A stretch of DNA of 64,000 bases from Schizochytrium sp. CCTCC M209059 (taxonomy: Eukaryota; Sar; Bigyra; Thraustochytrida; Thraustochytriidae): positions 469,214-533,213 of the forward strand of contig KN805372.1 of NCBI GenBank assembly GCA_000818945.1, given 5' to 3'. The number at the start of each line of letters is the position of its first letter. Position 1 is the first letter of the stretch. The position numbers and the translations under genes are program-made. Positions 38,196 to 48,329 of this stretch are shown in pieces. The notes under the pieces were generated by a model. The model was given only the letters and a program-made list of their open reading frames with translations. It did not search any database and was not told the origin of the DNA.

Positions 38196-38863
38196 CTTGC
38201 CTTCCGCTTCGCTGCACGATCTCCTCGCGCCGGGCGCGCAGGCGACGCAGGCGGACGGCCAACCAGCCAGCCAGCAAGCTTGTCAGCTTGTCGAAGGATG
38301 TGTCCCGCTCGCGTGCCGGCCCCTCGCGCGCGCGCGATGCGAGTCTGTCCCGCCTCGCACAGTTCGCTCGCTCGCACGGGAAGGCGTGCGTGTAGCACGA
38401 GTACTTTACGAAGAGGAGGTGGAACTTCAGTTCGTACTTTGCTCTTATCAACTTGGCGTCGAACTCCTGCCTCTTCTTCCTTGTGCGCTCCAAGCTGGTA
38501 GTAGTATACTACAAAGTGCGTGTGCAAATCCCAGCAAGAATATGCACAAACTTGTGGGCACGCGCCCATAAAAGTCGCGGCGCCGGAGGCGAGAAGACTG
38601 GCCGATGGGTGCAGCCTGACAGTGAGGACAGGAGTTGAGGAAAGATCAGGTAGGCAGACGGACTGCGTGGCTTGTGGCTCTCTGTCTTTGTTGTTTGCAC
38701 ATCTACAAATCTTGCTACATCCATCATAACACAATGAACTATATCTTGACAATGAGGCCGCGACCACCGCCGCGTTGAATGGAATAGGTAATGTTCGATT
38801 GTTATCGTGCAGCCGACCGCAACGCTTTGTCGCCGCGTCTCACTCTCTCGTCCTTGCTCTTTG
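38196..38863. other. Gene-free spacer
   Basis: This 668-bp stretch lies between the monooxygenase start and the 3' end of the BAHD-like gene, both on the minus strand. Only GC-rich chance frames are seen. Confidence 0.5.
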
Positions 38864-40363
38864 CTAGTCCTGCAAGCCCGTATTCATGGATACAGATGCT
38901 ATCGCCTCGCGGACAAGCTCGAACACCAGGGCAACTGCTTCGTGGTTAGAACGACGGACAAAGTTCAGATGGAGTCTTCGACCCTGTCCAGCGTCTGTGG
39001 GAAGCACGAGCATGCTCCGCGGCACGGTCATGTGGCCCATGCCAGTAGGCTCTAGAATTGAAGCCACTGTTTCAGCTCCAAATGTTGCGGAAAACCACGA
39101 GTCCGCAACCCACGAGTTTACAAGATAGCCGTCCTCGTTGAAAATATCAGCAAAAGCGCGGCTCATGTGCGCACGATGGGCCTCGCCCCGAGCGCGCAGA
39201 ATAGCGTTTAGTCGATATTCGGCTTCAATTCGGCCCGGTTCACTCAGAATCTGCCGCAGCTCGCGGTGCACCCGACGCACAGCCTCGCCGATCCAATCAG
39301 AGGGAGTCCGTCCCTCACGAGAGCGCAAATGTACGTGAACCTTTTCTCGAACGAGGGGGTTTCCAGCTGCAAAACGGTCTGGAAACCACGAGGAGCGACC
39401 GCGGATGTTGACAACCTGCACAAAGGATACTCGACTGTCATGACGGGGCGACGATGACTTTGCGTCGGCTAGACCTCGAAACACAATCGCTGTAAGAATC
39501 TCGTGCGTGGTCGCCCACTCGTTTGACTCAAGACAATGTCGATGCACAAAGTCTTCGAGAGCGCGCAGCTCTGCAGGGGAGATATCCATCACCTGGTGAG
39601 ATAGAGTAAGTTCTTGGGCTGCAAGGGACATTGCCTCTGCGATATCTAGATCGCCTTGTGCGATCGAAGTGGCATCGCTCGGATGAATCTGCAATTGCAA
39701 GAGGTCGATCAGTCTACGTTCTTCAGCTTCGTCTATGGGCTCAACCTCGTGAACAGATTCTGATTTATGCAATGGCCAGCGCTGTGCGGCGGCTTGGACC
39801 TCTTTTGAAGTTTTGGCTTGCGTGCAGTCCGACCAGAGGTTCAGGAAGTTACTCATGCTCATCGCGTCGAAAAGGTAATGACAAGCTGCAATAACGAATC
39901 GGGCGCGCGCAATTTTGTGCTTCCCATCGTCACTTAATATCTTCTGCACCTGTACTGCCGCAGAGAGTACGCGTGAGCCAAAGATGCTCGAGTCCAGGCG
40001 AGCTGACACGGGAAGTCGAGGGTTTTCAAAGGTTTGTTCTGGTGCAAAGATGCGTAATTCGGCGGCACATTCGCTGCCTGGACCTGCCTCGAGCTTCCAC
40101 GTGCGCTCATCGGAGACCTGGGGAGCCATTAGACGTGCGCCAGCAAGTGGAAAGCATGACAACGCTCGCGCGAGTCCCAGACGGAGTCTTGCGGCTCCTT
40201 GTTCACCCAGAAGCGTATCCGCGCCATCGAGGATAACTTCCACCACGTTTGCAAACTGCCCGTTGATGATATCCGCGCCGTCCAAGCTTGCCTTCACGAT
40301 GCGACCAGGAGCAAGCGGGGGATCGGCCTCAACCTCGCCGTGCCAGAACGCGGCGGTTGCCAT
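38864..40363 (-). CDS. BAHD-like acyltransferase
   Basis: The protein has 499 residues from the ATG at 40363. The H-x-x-x-D catalytic motif is His162-YLF-Asp166 in FVIAACHYLFDAMSMSNFLN, in the position and hydrophobic context of BAHD enzymes. The C-terminal half has VNSWVADSWFSATFG, which stands where the DFGWG structural motif normally lies but does not match it. Two similar halves of about 220 residues fit the two-domain fold. Members transfer acyl groups from CoA to alcohols or amines. The acceptor and donor cannot be told. Other H-x-x-x-D superfamily members, such as condensation-like enzymes, are the alternative. Confidence 0.68.
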   Translation of the reverse strand: MATAAFWHGEVEADPPLAPGRIVKASLDGADIINGQFANVVEVILDGADTLLGEQGAARLRLGLARALSCFPLAGARLMAPQVSDERTWKLEAGPGSECAAELRIFAPEQTFENPRLPVSARLDSSIFGSRVLSAAVQVQKILSDDGKHKIARARFVIAACHYLFDAMSMSNFLNLWSDCTQAKTSKEVQAAAQRWPLHKSESVHEVEPIDEAEERRLIDLLQLQIHPSDATSIAQGDLDIAEAMSLAAQELTLSHQVMDISPAELRALEDFVHRHCLESNEWATTHEILTAIVFRGLADAKSSSPRHDSRVSFVQVVNIRGRSSWFPDRFAAGNPLVREKVHVHLRSREGRTPSDWIGEAVRRVHRELRQILSEPGRIEAEYRLNAILRARGEAHRAHMSRAFADIFNEDGYLVNSWVADSWFSATFGAETVASILEPTGMGHMTVPRSMLVLPTDAGQGRRLHLNFVRRSNHEAVALVFELVREAIASVSMNTGLQD

Positions 40364-40778
40364 CTTCTTTCGACCCCGGCGACAAACAACGTCGAGAGTT
40401 CTTAACCTGTGCAGGCAGGCACAAACGCTCAAAGAAAGTCGGCCTGTAAGCCGGGCTGCCTGGCTGTCTATAGTTGTCTAGACGCCTGGCTCTCTAGCTG
40501 AGGATCCCGGCCCGCAAGGTGGCAAGATTTGTTTGCGTCCCAGGACCACCACCAGCACATATAAATTTGTGCAGCGTCTAGCGCTTTTGGAACCTCTGGA
40601 ACGTCTGGGAGGCGCTGGAAAAACCCACTTGCGTTGGCACGCGCCGCGCTCCTACGTATGAACGAGCACGTAAACAGACACAAGCCGACAGAGCGCGTGA
40701 ACGAGGGAACTACGTAGCGCAGAGCTCGTGGCGAGACGGGACGGCGGAACCGCGTGGTTGGCAAGCGAACGAGCAAGC

Positions 40779-40812
<34 letters not shown>

Positions 40813-40841
40813 ACGAGCAAGCAAGCAAGCAAGCAAGCAGG
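40364..40841. other. Divergent promoter region of BAHD-like and Sec14-like genes
   Basis: This 478-bp region lies between two genes pointing away from each other. A GCAA array fills the last 70 bp, directly before the Sec14-like start. Confidence 0.6.
40773..40839 (+). repeat. (GCAA)n array in the 5' leader
   Basis: About 16 GCAA/GCAAAC-type tetranucleotides end 2 bp before the start codon of the Sec14-like gene, so they are probably transcribed as 5' UTR. Confidence 0.9.
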
Positions 40842-41879
40842 ATGGAGGTGGCCAGCCTGGGCCCGGAGATGGCAGGGCCCGAAGAAGAGGCCGCCTTGGA
40901 AGCGCTCAAGGATGAGCTCGCCAAGACGCCAGAGGACCTGCCCGGTCGAAACTGGCTCGTGAACGTGGCTGACGACCTGACATATCTCCGCTTCCTGCGT
41001 GGCCACCAACTCAAGGTGAAAAAGTCGCTCAAGCTGCTCAAGCATTGTGCAAAGTGGCGTGTCGAGTTTGGCACGGATGAGATTCTCGAGACGTGGCCTC
41101 AGAACAAATCCTTTGGTGCCCAGCTCGTGCGCAAGCACTGGCCCATGGCCGTCACGGGTAAAGACTTTGCTCACCGCCCAATTCACTATTTTCACATTTC
41201 TTTGGTAGATTTTCCCGCCCTCATCAAGAACGCAGGTATGGCCAATCTTGTGCGACACAATGTCTTTCTCATGGAGACGGCACTGCGCGCTAATCCCCGT
41301 GGCGAAGCAATTATGATCGTGGACCTGGGCTCGGATCAAGGTCGCACGGCATTTTCCATTTCAAGTGCAACTCGGTGGCTGCAAAGCGTTGTGCTCTTTG
41401 TCAAGGCCATGGCTAAGATTGCGGATCCTTTCTATCCCGAGTCCTATCACCAAATCTACTTTACCCGAGTCCATGCCATCTTTGAAAGAATGTACAAGTC
41501 CATGAGTGGTAATCTGAACGAGGCCACTTTGAGCAAAGTCCAGGTTCTGCAAAAGACTGACATTCTCGCGACACTCATGGAGGACATGCCAAAGGAGAGT
41601 ATTCCACCCGCTCTCGGCGGCGACTCGCAGGCGTCAATCGCCAGGGGAGGCTACATCACTGACGAGGACATTGCCGAGGCACGCGCGCTGGCAGATGAGA
41701 GCGGGCAGGTTGACCAAGAGGAGGACGTTTCTGTCCACGTTGAGCTCGACGCAGAACTCGACGCAGAGGAGGACTGTTTTGACGGTGACTCCGATGCATC
41801 AAAACGGATGTCCTTGCGGAAATCACTTTCACGCCGTCTCAGCCGCCTTTCGTCCCGTAGTTCGGGCAAGACAAAGTAA
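40842..41879 (+). CDS. Sec14-like (CRAL-TRIO) lipid-transfer protein
   Basis: The protein has 345 residues from an ATG. A CRAL-TRIO N-terminal helical region (YLRFLRGHQLKVKKSLKLLK, about 48 to 67) precedes the lipid-binding domain (about 95 to 260). That domain includes IHYFHISLVDF, the strand EAIMIVDLGSD, and the gate region DPFYPESYHQIYFTRVHAIF, matching the YPE...N-P..F pattern of Sec14 with Tyr-Phe-Thr in place of the usual Asn-Ala-Pro. The C-terminal 70 residues are acidic and then Ser/Arg-rich (RKSLSRRLSRLSSRSS). Phosphoinositide or other lipid transfer is the family role. It is convergent with the BUD23-like gene. Confidence 0.85.
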   Translation: MEVASLGPEMAGPEEEAALEALKDELAKTPEDLPGRNWLVNVADDLTYLRFLRGHQLKVKKSLKLLKHCAKWRVEFGTDEILETWPQNKSFGAQLVRKHWPMAVTGKDFAHRPIHYFHISLVDFPALIKNAGMANLVRHNVFLMETALRANPRGEAIMIVDLGSDQGRTAFSISSATRWLQSVVLFVKAMAKIADPFYPESYHQIYFTRVHAIFERMYKSMSGNLNEATLSKVQVLQKTDILATLMEDMPKESIPPALGGDSQASIARGGYITDEDIAEARALADESGQVDQEEDVSVHVELDAELDAEEDCFDGDSDASKRMSLRKSLSRRLSRLSSRSSGKTK

Positions 41880-41994
41880 GAACCGAGAGGACTCGGCGTT
41901 CGTTGTGTATTTTCCCCGAAAAATGTTATTGCCGCAAGGCCAAAGTTTGTCAGCACATTTGTTTACAGGTCCGTCCAAAGGATCTACAGCTTGG

Positions 41995-43278
41995 TCATGC
42001 ATGAAGTTCTACGAGAACGTTTTCTTCAAGGCGAATCTTGACCGTATCAAGGTCCGGTACCTGGCCGCCAAATCGATCCATGAGACGATGACCAAGGCTC
42101 CGTGTTTGTCTATTCTCTTTTTCTGCGTCAAGGCTCTTGTAGTCATGTCTCGATTTGCGCATGGCATCGCGTGCAAACCGCGCGTGCTCGTCCCTGACCC
42201 ATGCAAGATGGTCTTCGTCGGCTGCAGCGGCATGAGCCGCTTGTAAAAAACACGCACTTCCGTTCTCGTACAAAGCGCAGACGTGCTGATGTTTATCAGA
42301 CAGTGCAACTAACCCTTGACGACGAACTTGCAGAAAGGTGCGCACCGACGCACGGTGATGCGACTGATCCTTGACAAGCAACGCGTGGGCCCAGCCGCTG
42401 GCAAGTGCTGCGTCGCGCATTCCCTTGGCGGCATCCTCATTTGCAGGGTAAAATTGCGCTACAGCCTGGGCTTCTGTGCCCTTGGAGCAAGATGCGAGCG
42501 CGCGAAAGAATCGACGTCGGGTCTCGATCTCGCGAAGAAAGTGAATTGCCGAAACGCTGAGAGACCAATCAAAACTGGCGTCGCGAAAAGGCAGCCCCTG
42601 CGACATGTCGGCCTGAATCGTGTCTGCATAGTCGTCTGGAACCAGAGCAAGCATGGCCGGCGCACTGTCAAAGCCAATAACAAATGCTTGTGGTCTGGCC
42701 TTGCGCACAGCCGCAACGCAAATGCCCGACCCACAGGCAATATCGAGCACGACCTCTGCTCGTGGGTTTTCCGTCTTTTCGATGAGGTCCAAACATCGAG
42801 AGGTGAGTCGTTGCTGTGGTACGGCATTGTGCTCTGTATACTTCGCAGCACGAGCTGCATCGTAATGCTTGCTGGCGGAGAATTCGCGTTGTGCTTCGGC
42901 GTACCACCCTTGCAGCGCTGCGAGGACCTCGTCGAAGGAAGCGTATGGGCAGGCGTCTGAGGCGCGCAGCGCTTGCTCTGCGGCACGAGCGCGCTCAAGC
43001 GAAATTCGTGGCCGCTTGATGGGGAATGCCGTGCCTCGTGGATCCTCAAGCGCCTCGAGCACGCTGATCTTAGCTGTCATCTCGCGCTCACTCTCGTCGT
43101 GGCTTGTGCTGTCGCGGCGCTTACGCTTGGCAGTGGCCCGGTTGCCGCGCTTGCGATCGTTCACTGCGCGGAGCATCCACTGCACGATGGCGAGTGCATC
43201 GCCTAGATACGCGCCCTCTACCTCACCGAGGGCGCGCTGCGCGCCAAAGGCACGTACGCGGAGCTCTTTCCTGGCCAT
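41995..43278 (-). CDS. BUD23-like class I methyltransferase with extra N-terminus
   Basis: The protein has 427 residues from an ATG. The first 130 residues are unique to this protein, with a basic stretch (KRGNRATAKRKRRD). The methyltransferase core starts at HYDAARAAKYTEH and has SAM motif I LDIACGSGI (about 178 to 186), DMSQGLPFRDASFD, LSVSAIHFL, and AVAQFYPAN, each matching BUD23/WBSCR22 closely. BUD23 makes m7G in 18S rRNA together with TRM112. The C-terminal part differs from the usual WBS methyltransferase tail. It could be a second, specialised member rather than the BUD23 ortholog. A 16-bp palindrome lies about 140 bp upstream. Confidence 0.75.
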   Translation of the reverse strand: MARKELRVRAFGAQRALGEVEGAYLGDALAIVQWMLRAVNDRKRGNRATAKRKRRDSTSHDESEREMTAKISVLEALEDPRGTAFPIKRPRISLERARAAEQALRASDACPYASFDEVLAALQGWYAEAQREFSASKHYDAARAAKYTEHNAVPQQRLTSRCLDLIEKTENPRAEVVLDIACGSGICVAAVRKARPQAFVIGFDSAPAMLALVPDDYADTIQADMSQGLPFRDASFDWSLSVSAIHFLREIETRRRFFRALASCSKGTEAQAVAQFYPANEDAAKGMRDAALASGWAHALLVKDQSHHRASVRTFLQVRRQGLVALSDKHQHVCALYENGSACFLQAAHAAAADEDHLAWVRDEHARFARDAMRKSRHDYKSLDAEKENRQTRSLGHRLMDRFGGQVPDLDTVKIRLEENVLVELHA

Positions 43279-44954
43279 GCTTCTTGACCTTCGAAGCAGC
43301 TCTGCGCTCCGCTTTGGTCGACTTGGTGCGATGATGACTTGCTTGCAGGTGTCAAGCGGCAGTCACGGTGGTATAGGGGTCATTCGTCACCATCCATGAC
43401 GCATAGTAACAGATAAGCTATAGGCCTAGGCCTATCTATACCTTTGCTAAATTGTTTAGCGCGTCGTCTTGTCGAATACGGATGACCAGCTTGCTGTGAA
43501 GAGGGAGGAAAACAAGCTCGGCGAAGTCCGACTGCCCTCTATTGTTGTCGATCCGCGCACAAGCTGTCACGGTAGTTGTGAAAGATGCAGGGAATTCTGA
43601 GAATAGAGCTCTTTAGGACGGACGATTCGGTGCGGGCACTTCGAAGAGCAAGAAAGCCTCTCAAATGGAACACATACCGAATTTCTAAATTTGGTAAGAC
43701 GCGAACAAAACAATTCTTCTTGCTTTTAAGCTATTAAATTTGACAATCACTCGCTCCATCGGCTTCTTTCTCCTTGGCGGCGGAAACGTGGTTTGGCTCG
43801 CTGTGTTCTGGAGACATTTTCAGCTGAGATCCTGGACTTTTGGTTTCGATAGCTTTGTCATCTTACTTCTCGAAGATTACTTGCTCGCCCTCTGCTTGAA
43901 ATTGCATCTCCTTGTGATCTTCGTCTCCAAGAGAAAAAGAATGTTCACGGCCTCCGCGTCGGCTTCCGCTTCGGCTTGCGCTCTTGATAATACTTGTCTC
44001 TGTTTTTTTAACAAGAATAATACCACCTTGAAAAAGACTTTCGGGCTTCTCCACCAACTTGAAGATCATATTACGCCCTACTCAAGTCAAGTCAGAAATT
44101 ACCTATAAACCAAAAATTTCATGTTCACCTTGCGACCAGCTATTTTCGCGACAACCTTCGATGCTCACGCCGCCTCTGCGCGCTCGCGCCTCGCTATCTG
44201 CCCCGCCTTGCTCCGAGTCCGCTCAAATGCTCAGCGTTCCCTCTTTTCTCTTCTCTTCTTTTCTTTTCTTTTCGGTCGGGTCCGCCTGTCTCCGGGCCCG
44301 GCCCGTCTGCTCTGCTCTGTTCCGCTCCCCTCTCATTCAGAAATGAACAGTTCTCTCCCATCCGTTCTGTTCCTTTCTGTTCTCCCCGCGGCGGGGCGAG
44401 CGCTGCGCGGATGGATGGCTGGCTGGCTGGGCCCTGGCTTTGGCGCAGTGCGGGCGGCGCATTCTGCACAGTGCGCGGCGCGCATTCTGCACTTGCGCCG
44501 CAGAGGTCCACTTGCCGCGGCGCTCGCTGCAGCTGCGTGATCTTTCCTTTCCCTCCTTCCCCGCTGGTCTCCTCTCCCTCTCCCTGCCGCGAAGGAGCCG
44601 AGCAAGCAGGCAGGCAGAGAGAGAGGCGAGCAAGCAGGCGGAGAGACGCCAGCCAGACACAGCAGGCCGGGCAGAGACAGACGCCATTCCATTCCACTCC
44701 ATTCCATTCCCGCGCCAGGCCGCAGCGCGCAGCGACGCGAGAGGCGACGAGGCGAGGCGAGGCAGCCCGCGCGGAGAGCCCGACCGGCGCCCGCGAGGCA
44801 GGCAGACCCGGCGCGCGCAGCGTGCGAGCGAGCGAGCGAGCGATTGAGGCGGGGCATCCCGACCAGAAGCTTCGCGAGCGAGTCGTGGAGCGCGAGCGAG
44901 GTGCCGCGCAGCTTCACAGGCAGCGGAAGGCGGCCGGAGGAGGAGAAGAAGAAG
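43279..44954. other. Divergent region between BUD23-like and TOM40 genes
   Basis: This 1.68-kb region has the TAGGCCTAGGCCTA site at 43421, an AT-rich middle (43700..44110), TTTTCTTTTC tracts near 44255, and GAGC and ATTCC simple repeats before TOM40 (44688..44842). A long minus-strand frame here and across TOM40 is a shadow. No gene is called. Confidence 0.5.
43420..43435. promoter_or_regulatory. 16-bp palindrome with two TAGGCCTA copies
   Basis: ATAGGCCTAGGCCTAT is a perfect 16-bp palindrome made of two overlapping TAGGCCTA words. It lies 142 bp upstream of the BUD23-like start. Confidence 0.45.
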
Positions 44955-46070
44955 ATGATGCGCGAGGATAACAACGGCGCCATGCGCTGGAACCTGCTCA
45001 AGGGCCTCATGCCGACCGCGGAGTGCGCGTCGGCGGCGGGCATGACCCCCGTGGGCGAGCTGCAAGCCGGCTCCAGCGACAAGGCCGCCGCGGAGGCCGC
45101 GCAGGCCGCCGCGCAGGCCCGCCAGGCCCGCGACAAGGGCGAGGCGATCGGCACTGCCAGCAACGTGTCCGCCTCGGACCAGCTCGCCGCCGAACAGGCC
45201 CGCCAGGCCGGCCTCGGCGCCGTGCCCGCTGCTGCCGCCAGCAAGCGCGAGAACCCGGGCGCCTTTGACAAGGCCGATGCCGAGATCAAGCGCGTGCTCA
45301 ACCCGGACCTCTGGGACGGCTGCCGTGTGATCGTGAACAAGCCGCTGAGCCAGCGCTTCCAGTCGTCGCACGAGTTCTGGCTCGGCAGCAACATGCTCAA
45401 GACCGGCAACTCGTACCACTTTGGCGTGCACTGCTCGCCGTCTGACGCCACCATGCTCATGGCGCGCGTCGACCCGGCGGGCCAGGTCGACGCCCAGTGG
45501 CACCAGAACATCAACCCCATGGTCACCACGCGTCTTATTGCGTCCCTGGGCTCGGACCCCTCGCGCGGCGTTGTACAGGCAGAATGCGAGGTCAAGGGCG
45601 CCGACTTCACCGGAACCATCAAGACCTCGCAGGGCCCGTACCTGGGCTTTTCCTACTTTCAGGCGGTCACCAAGAACCTTGCCATGGGCGGAGAGGGCTT
45701 TTACCACCACTCCCAGGGCATGTCGCACGTGCTCGCCCGCGCCAAGTACCAGGACGAGAACCAGGCCGCCACCGCTACGCTCACTACCCTCAACACTGTC
45801 TCGGCCAACTACTTGCGAAAGGTCAACCAGCGTGTCAACCTGGCAGCTGAGATCGAGGTCAACCTCGCCAACCGCGACTCCATCGCCAACGTCGGCTGGG
45901 AGTTTGCCCTCCGTCAGTCTCGCGTCAGTGGAACCTTTGCCCTTGACGGCTCCATCGTCGCCGCCCAGGTCTTGCAAATGATCGACCCCACCGTCTCCCT
46001 CTTCTTCAACGCCATCCTCGATCACAACAAGGACACCCACCGCTTCGGCTACGGCATCCAGATCGGATAA
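44955..46070 (+). CDS. TOM40: TOM40 mitochondrial import channel
   Basis: The protein has 371 residues from the ATG at 44955 (a second ATG follows at once); upstream frame lacks an ATG. Residues 30 to 95 are Ala/Gln-rich and cytosolic. From about 105 the 19-strand Porin_3 barrel begins: NPDLWDGCRVIVNKPLSQRF, HEFWLGS, NSYHFGVHC, then INPMVTTRL. It ends in HRFGYGIQIG, which fits the C-terminal beta-signal used by the SAM complex. AAEIEVNLANRDSIANVGWE is typical of TOM40 rather than VDAC. It is the central pore of the TOM complex. Confidence 0.9.
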   Translation: MMREDNNGAMRWNLLKGLMPTAECASAAGMTPVGELQAGSSDKAAAEAAQAAAQARQARDKGEAIGTASNVSASDQLAAEQARQAGLGAVPAAAASKRENPGAFDKADAEIKRVLNPDLWDGCRVIVNKPLSQRFQSSHEFWLGSNMLKTGNSYHFGVHCSPSDATMLMARVDPAGQVDAQWHQNINPMVTTRLIASLGSDPSRGVVQAECEVKGADFTGTIKTSQGPYLGFSYFQAVTKNLAMGGEGFYHHSQGMSHVLARAKYQDENQAATATLTTLNTVSANYLRKVNQRVNLAAEIEVNLANRDSIANVGWEFALRQSRVSGTFALDGSIVAAQVLQMIDPTVSLFFNAILDHNKDTHRFGYGIQIG

Positions 46071-47064
46071 ATTATAGGTATAAACATTCGAGAAGATCAC
46101 CTTAGGCTACCATGAGCTCCCCCCTTTTCCTCCTCCTTTTTCCTTTGCGACCTTTGCAAGAGTCTAGTACTATACTCATGTGTATTTCGATTTTTGAGCT
46201 CGAAAAATTGCCCGCCTATGAACGCCAATGTCGATTGGGTGTGACCATCCCATCAACGCAGCGAGCGATGTGATCCAGAGCAAGGATTGCATCAGATGAG
46301 TTGGCTCGAACGCGATTTCGCCCGTCCGTATTGAACAGAAAAGAGAAAAAGCATCGGTACTTTGCTTTGTCCTCGTCTTGCGTTCACAGATCGCCAAGTA
46401 CTTGAACTGGACGTCACCCTTGCCAGATGGCAACAAGCCAAGCCGAATATATTCTACATTCTCCTTCTCTCGCGAATCCCGCAACGAAAAGACAAATCGA
46501 GTAATCGAAACTAGAAGCTGCTCGCCAGTACATCTGTTTGTCGACATTGGCGATGCGATTTCTCGAACCCTTTATTTCCGACTCGACATCACCCCAAAAC
46601 ATCCCTCCTCCTCCCCCCGAAAGTGTCCTCATCGTCAGGGTCAGATTCCGCAAATTGCGTTGCGCAGACGAGACTCTTGGTCTACCTTAAAGCCATAGCT
46701 TCGCTCGTACCGCAAGCGTAATCTACTTAAGGTAAGTTTGGTGGCTGCTCTTGCTGACGCCATGAGCGTACGTCAGCAGACAGGCGCACTCGAGCTCCAC
46801 AAATCGACGGGATGCAATCGACAACTGCCAAGTCGGCAATCGTCGAGGCTGCTGGAAGGGCCGGGGGACGTACGCAGGGCGAAGAGCGATGGCCTGGTAA
46901 AGAACCGCCCTGCCTCGGAAGGAAGACGAGGGGGGGGCAAACTCCAAACGCAACGCAAGCCGGGTCCGGGCCTACTATCATCTCTGTGTGTTCGTGTCTG
47001 TCACCCAGCTTAGGTTACGAGTGCTGGCTGTAGCGGGAGTTGAAGGCTCCGAGACTCGAGCACA
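46071..47064. other. Upstream region of the elongase with probable 5' UTR intron
   Basis: A strong donor GTAAGT at 46732 and an acceptor CAGCTTAG ending at 47013 would remove 282 bp and join a leader to the DNA 51 bp before the elongase ATG. No coding frame is convincing. Confidence 0.4.
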
Positions 47065-47898
47065 ATGGACGTGGCCATGGAGCACTGGAAGCAGTTCGTG
47101 GAGACGGTGGATAAGGGGATTGTAGACTTTATGGAAGGGGAAAAGGCCAATAAGATGAATGACGGCAAGCCGCTCATCTCCACCAAAGAGATGATGGCCC
47201 TCATTGTGGGCTACCTCGCCTTTGTTGTTTTTGGCTCGGGATTCATGAAGGTCTTCGTGGAAAAGCCTTTTGAGCTCAAGTACCTCAAGCTGGCCCACAA
47301 CATTTTCCTTACGGGGCTTTCCATGTACATGGCCACCGAGTGCGCGCGCCAGGCGTACCTTGGCGGCTACAAGCTTTTTGGTAACCCCATGGAAAAGGGC
47401 CACGAGGCGCACGCACCGGGTATGGCCAACATCATCTACATTTTCTACGTGAGCAAGTTTCTCGAGTTCCTCGACACTGTGTTCATGATCCTCGGCAAGA
47501 AGTGGAAGCAGCTCAGCTTTTTGCACGTGTACCATCACGCGAGCATTAGCTTCATTTGGGGCATCATCGCTCGTTTCGCTCCTGGCGGAGACGCATACTT
47601 TTCCACAATTTTGAACAGCTGCGTCCATGTCATGCTCTACGGCTACTACGCGTCAACCACGCTCGGCTACGGCTTCATGCGCCCTCTTCGTCCGTACATT
47701 ACCACGATTCAGCTCACGCAGTTTATGGCCATGGTCGTCCAGTCCGTCTATGACTTTTACAACCCTTGCGACTACCCGCAGCCTCTTGTCAAGCTTCTCT
47801 TTTGGTACATGCTCACCATGCTCGGCCTCTTTGGCAACTTTTTCGTGCAGCAGTACCTCAAGCCCAAGCCGGCCACCAAGAAGCAAAAGACCATCTAA
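47065..47898 (+). CDS. ELO-family fatty-acid elongase (C18 delta-6 type)
   Basis: The protein has 277 residues with clear ATG and TAA. All ELO marks are present: KFLEFLDTVFMIL, the histidine box LHVYHHASI, NSCVHVMLYGYY, and the TIQLTQF segment. HVYHH rather than HxxHH with Gln at -5 is typical of polyunsaturated-type elongases. About seven membrane helices are seen, and the tail KKQKTI is a basic ER-retention-like ending. The sequence is very close, as I recall it, to the Thraustochytrium elongase that extends gamma-linolenic and stearidonic acids. Its likely reaction is the ER condensation step of C18 PUFA elongation toward C20. Confidence 0.93.
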   Translation: MDVAMEHWKQFVETVDKGIVDFMEGEKANKMNDGKPLISTKEMMALIVGYLAFVVFGSGFMKVFVEKPFELKYLKLAHNIFLTGLSMYMATECARQAYLGGYKLFGNPMEKGHEAHAPGMANIIYIFYVSKFLEFLDTVFMILGKKWKQLSFLHVYHHASISFIWGIIARFAPGGDAYFSTILNSCVHVMLYGYYASTTLGYGFMRPLRPYITTIQLTQFMAMVVQSVYDFYNPCDYPQPLVKLLFWYMLTMLGLFGNFFVQQYLKPKPATKKQKTI

Positions 47899-48329
47899 AT
47901 TGATCATAAGTTGTTGCAGACTTGCACGTGTTGCAATCTCCATTTCATGCTTGTAATCGCTCTCTTTCTCGTTCCTGATAAGACTTACTCGACCAGCTTG
48001 CTTGACAAGTATCATTTTCCGTTGAATCCCAACTTTGATTTTGTGGGCATCGCGTCCACTTCAACGCTTTTTGGTCGTCGGCGTGATAGCTCGCTTGGTC
48101 CTGCCTGACCTAGACCATGGCTGCCAGGAAAACCTTTGGAAGGAAGCCACACGCGCAAAGATTGCTTGTTTGTCGTCATCGCAATCCCTGAAAGTAGAGA
48201 CCGATTATACGGCAGCCGTAATGCCAGCAAGAAGTACACACCTTCGTTTCGCTACAACTCTGTTTTGTTTTCTCAAGAGCGCAGCACAAGTGCAAACCTT
48301 CGTCCGCGGCAACGCGCGGGCCAGGCCTC
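47899..48329. other. Spacer between elongase and MORN gene
   Basis: This 431-bp stretch lies between two plus-strand genes. No gene, repeat or strong motif is seen. Confidence 0.5.

Noticed and set aside
43740..44108. Short plus-strand frame rich in Leu and Phe
   Set aside because: AT-rich DNA with no domain; a minus-strand frame on the same DNA is equally plausible, so neither is supported.
44337..46100. Long open frame of about 590 codons on the minus strand opposite TOM40
   Set aside because: It mirrors the GC-rich codon use of the plus-strand TOM40 gene and shows no family features; a shadow frame.
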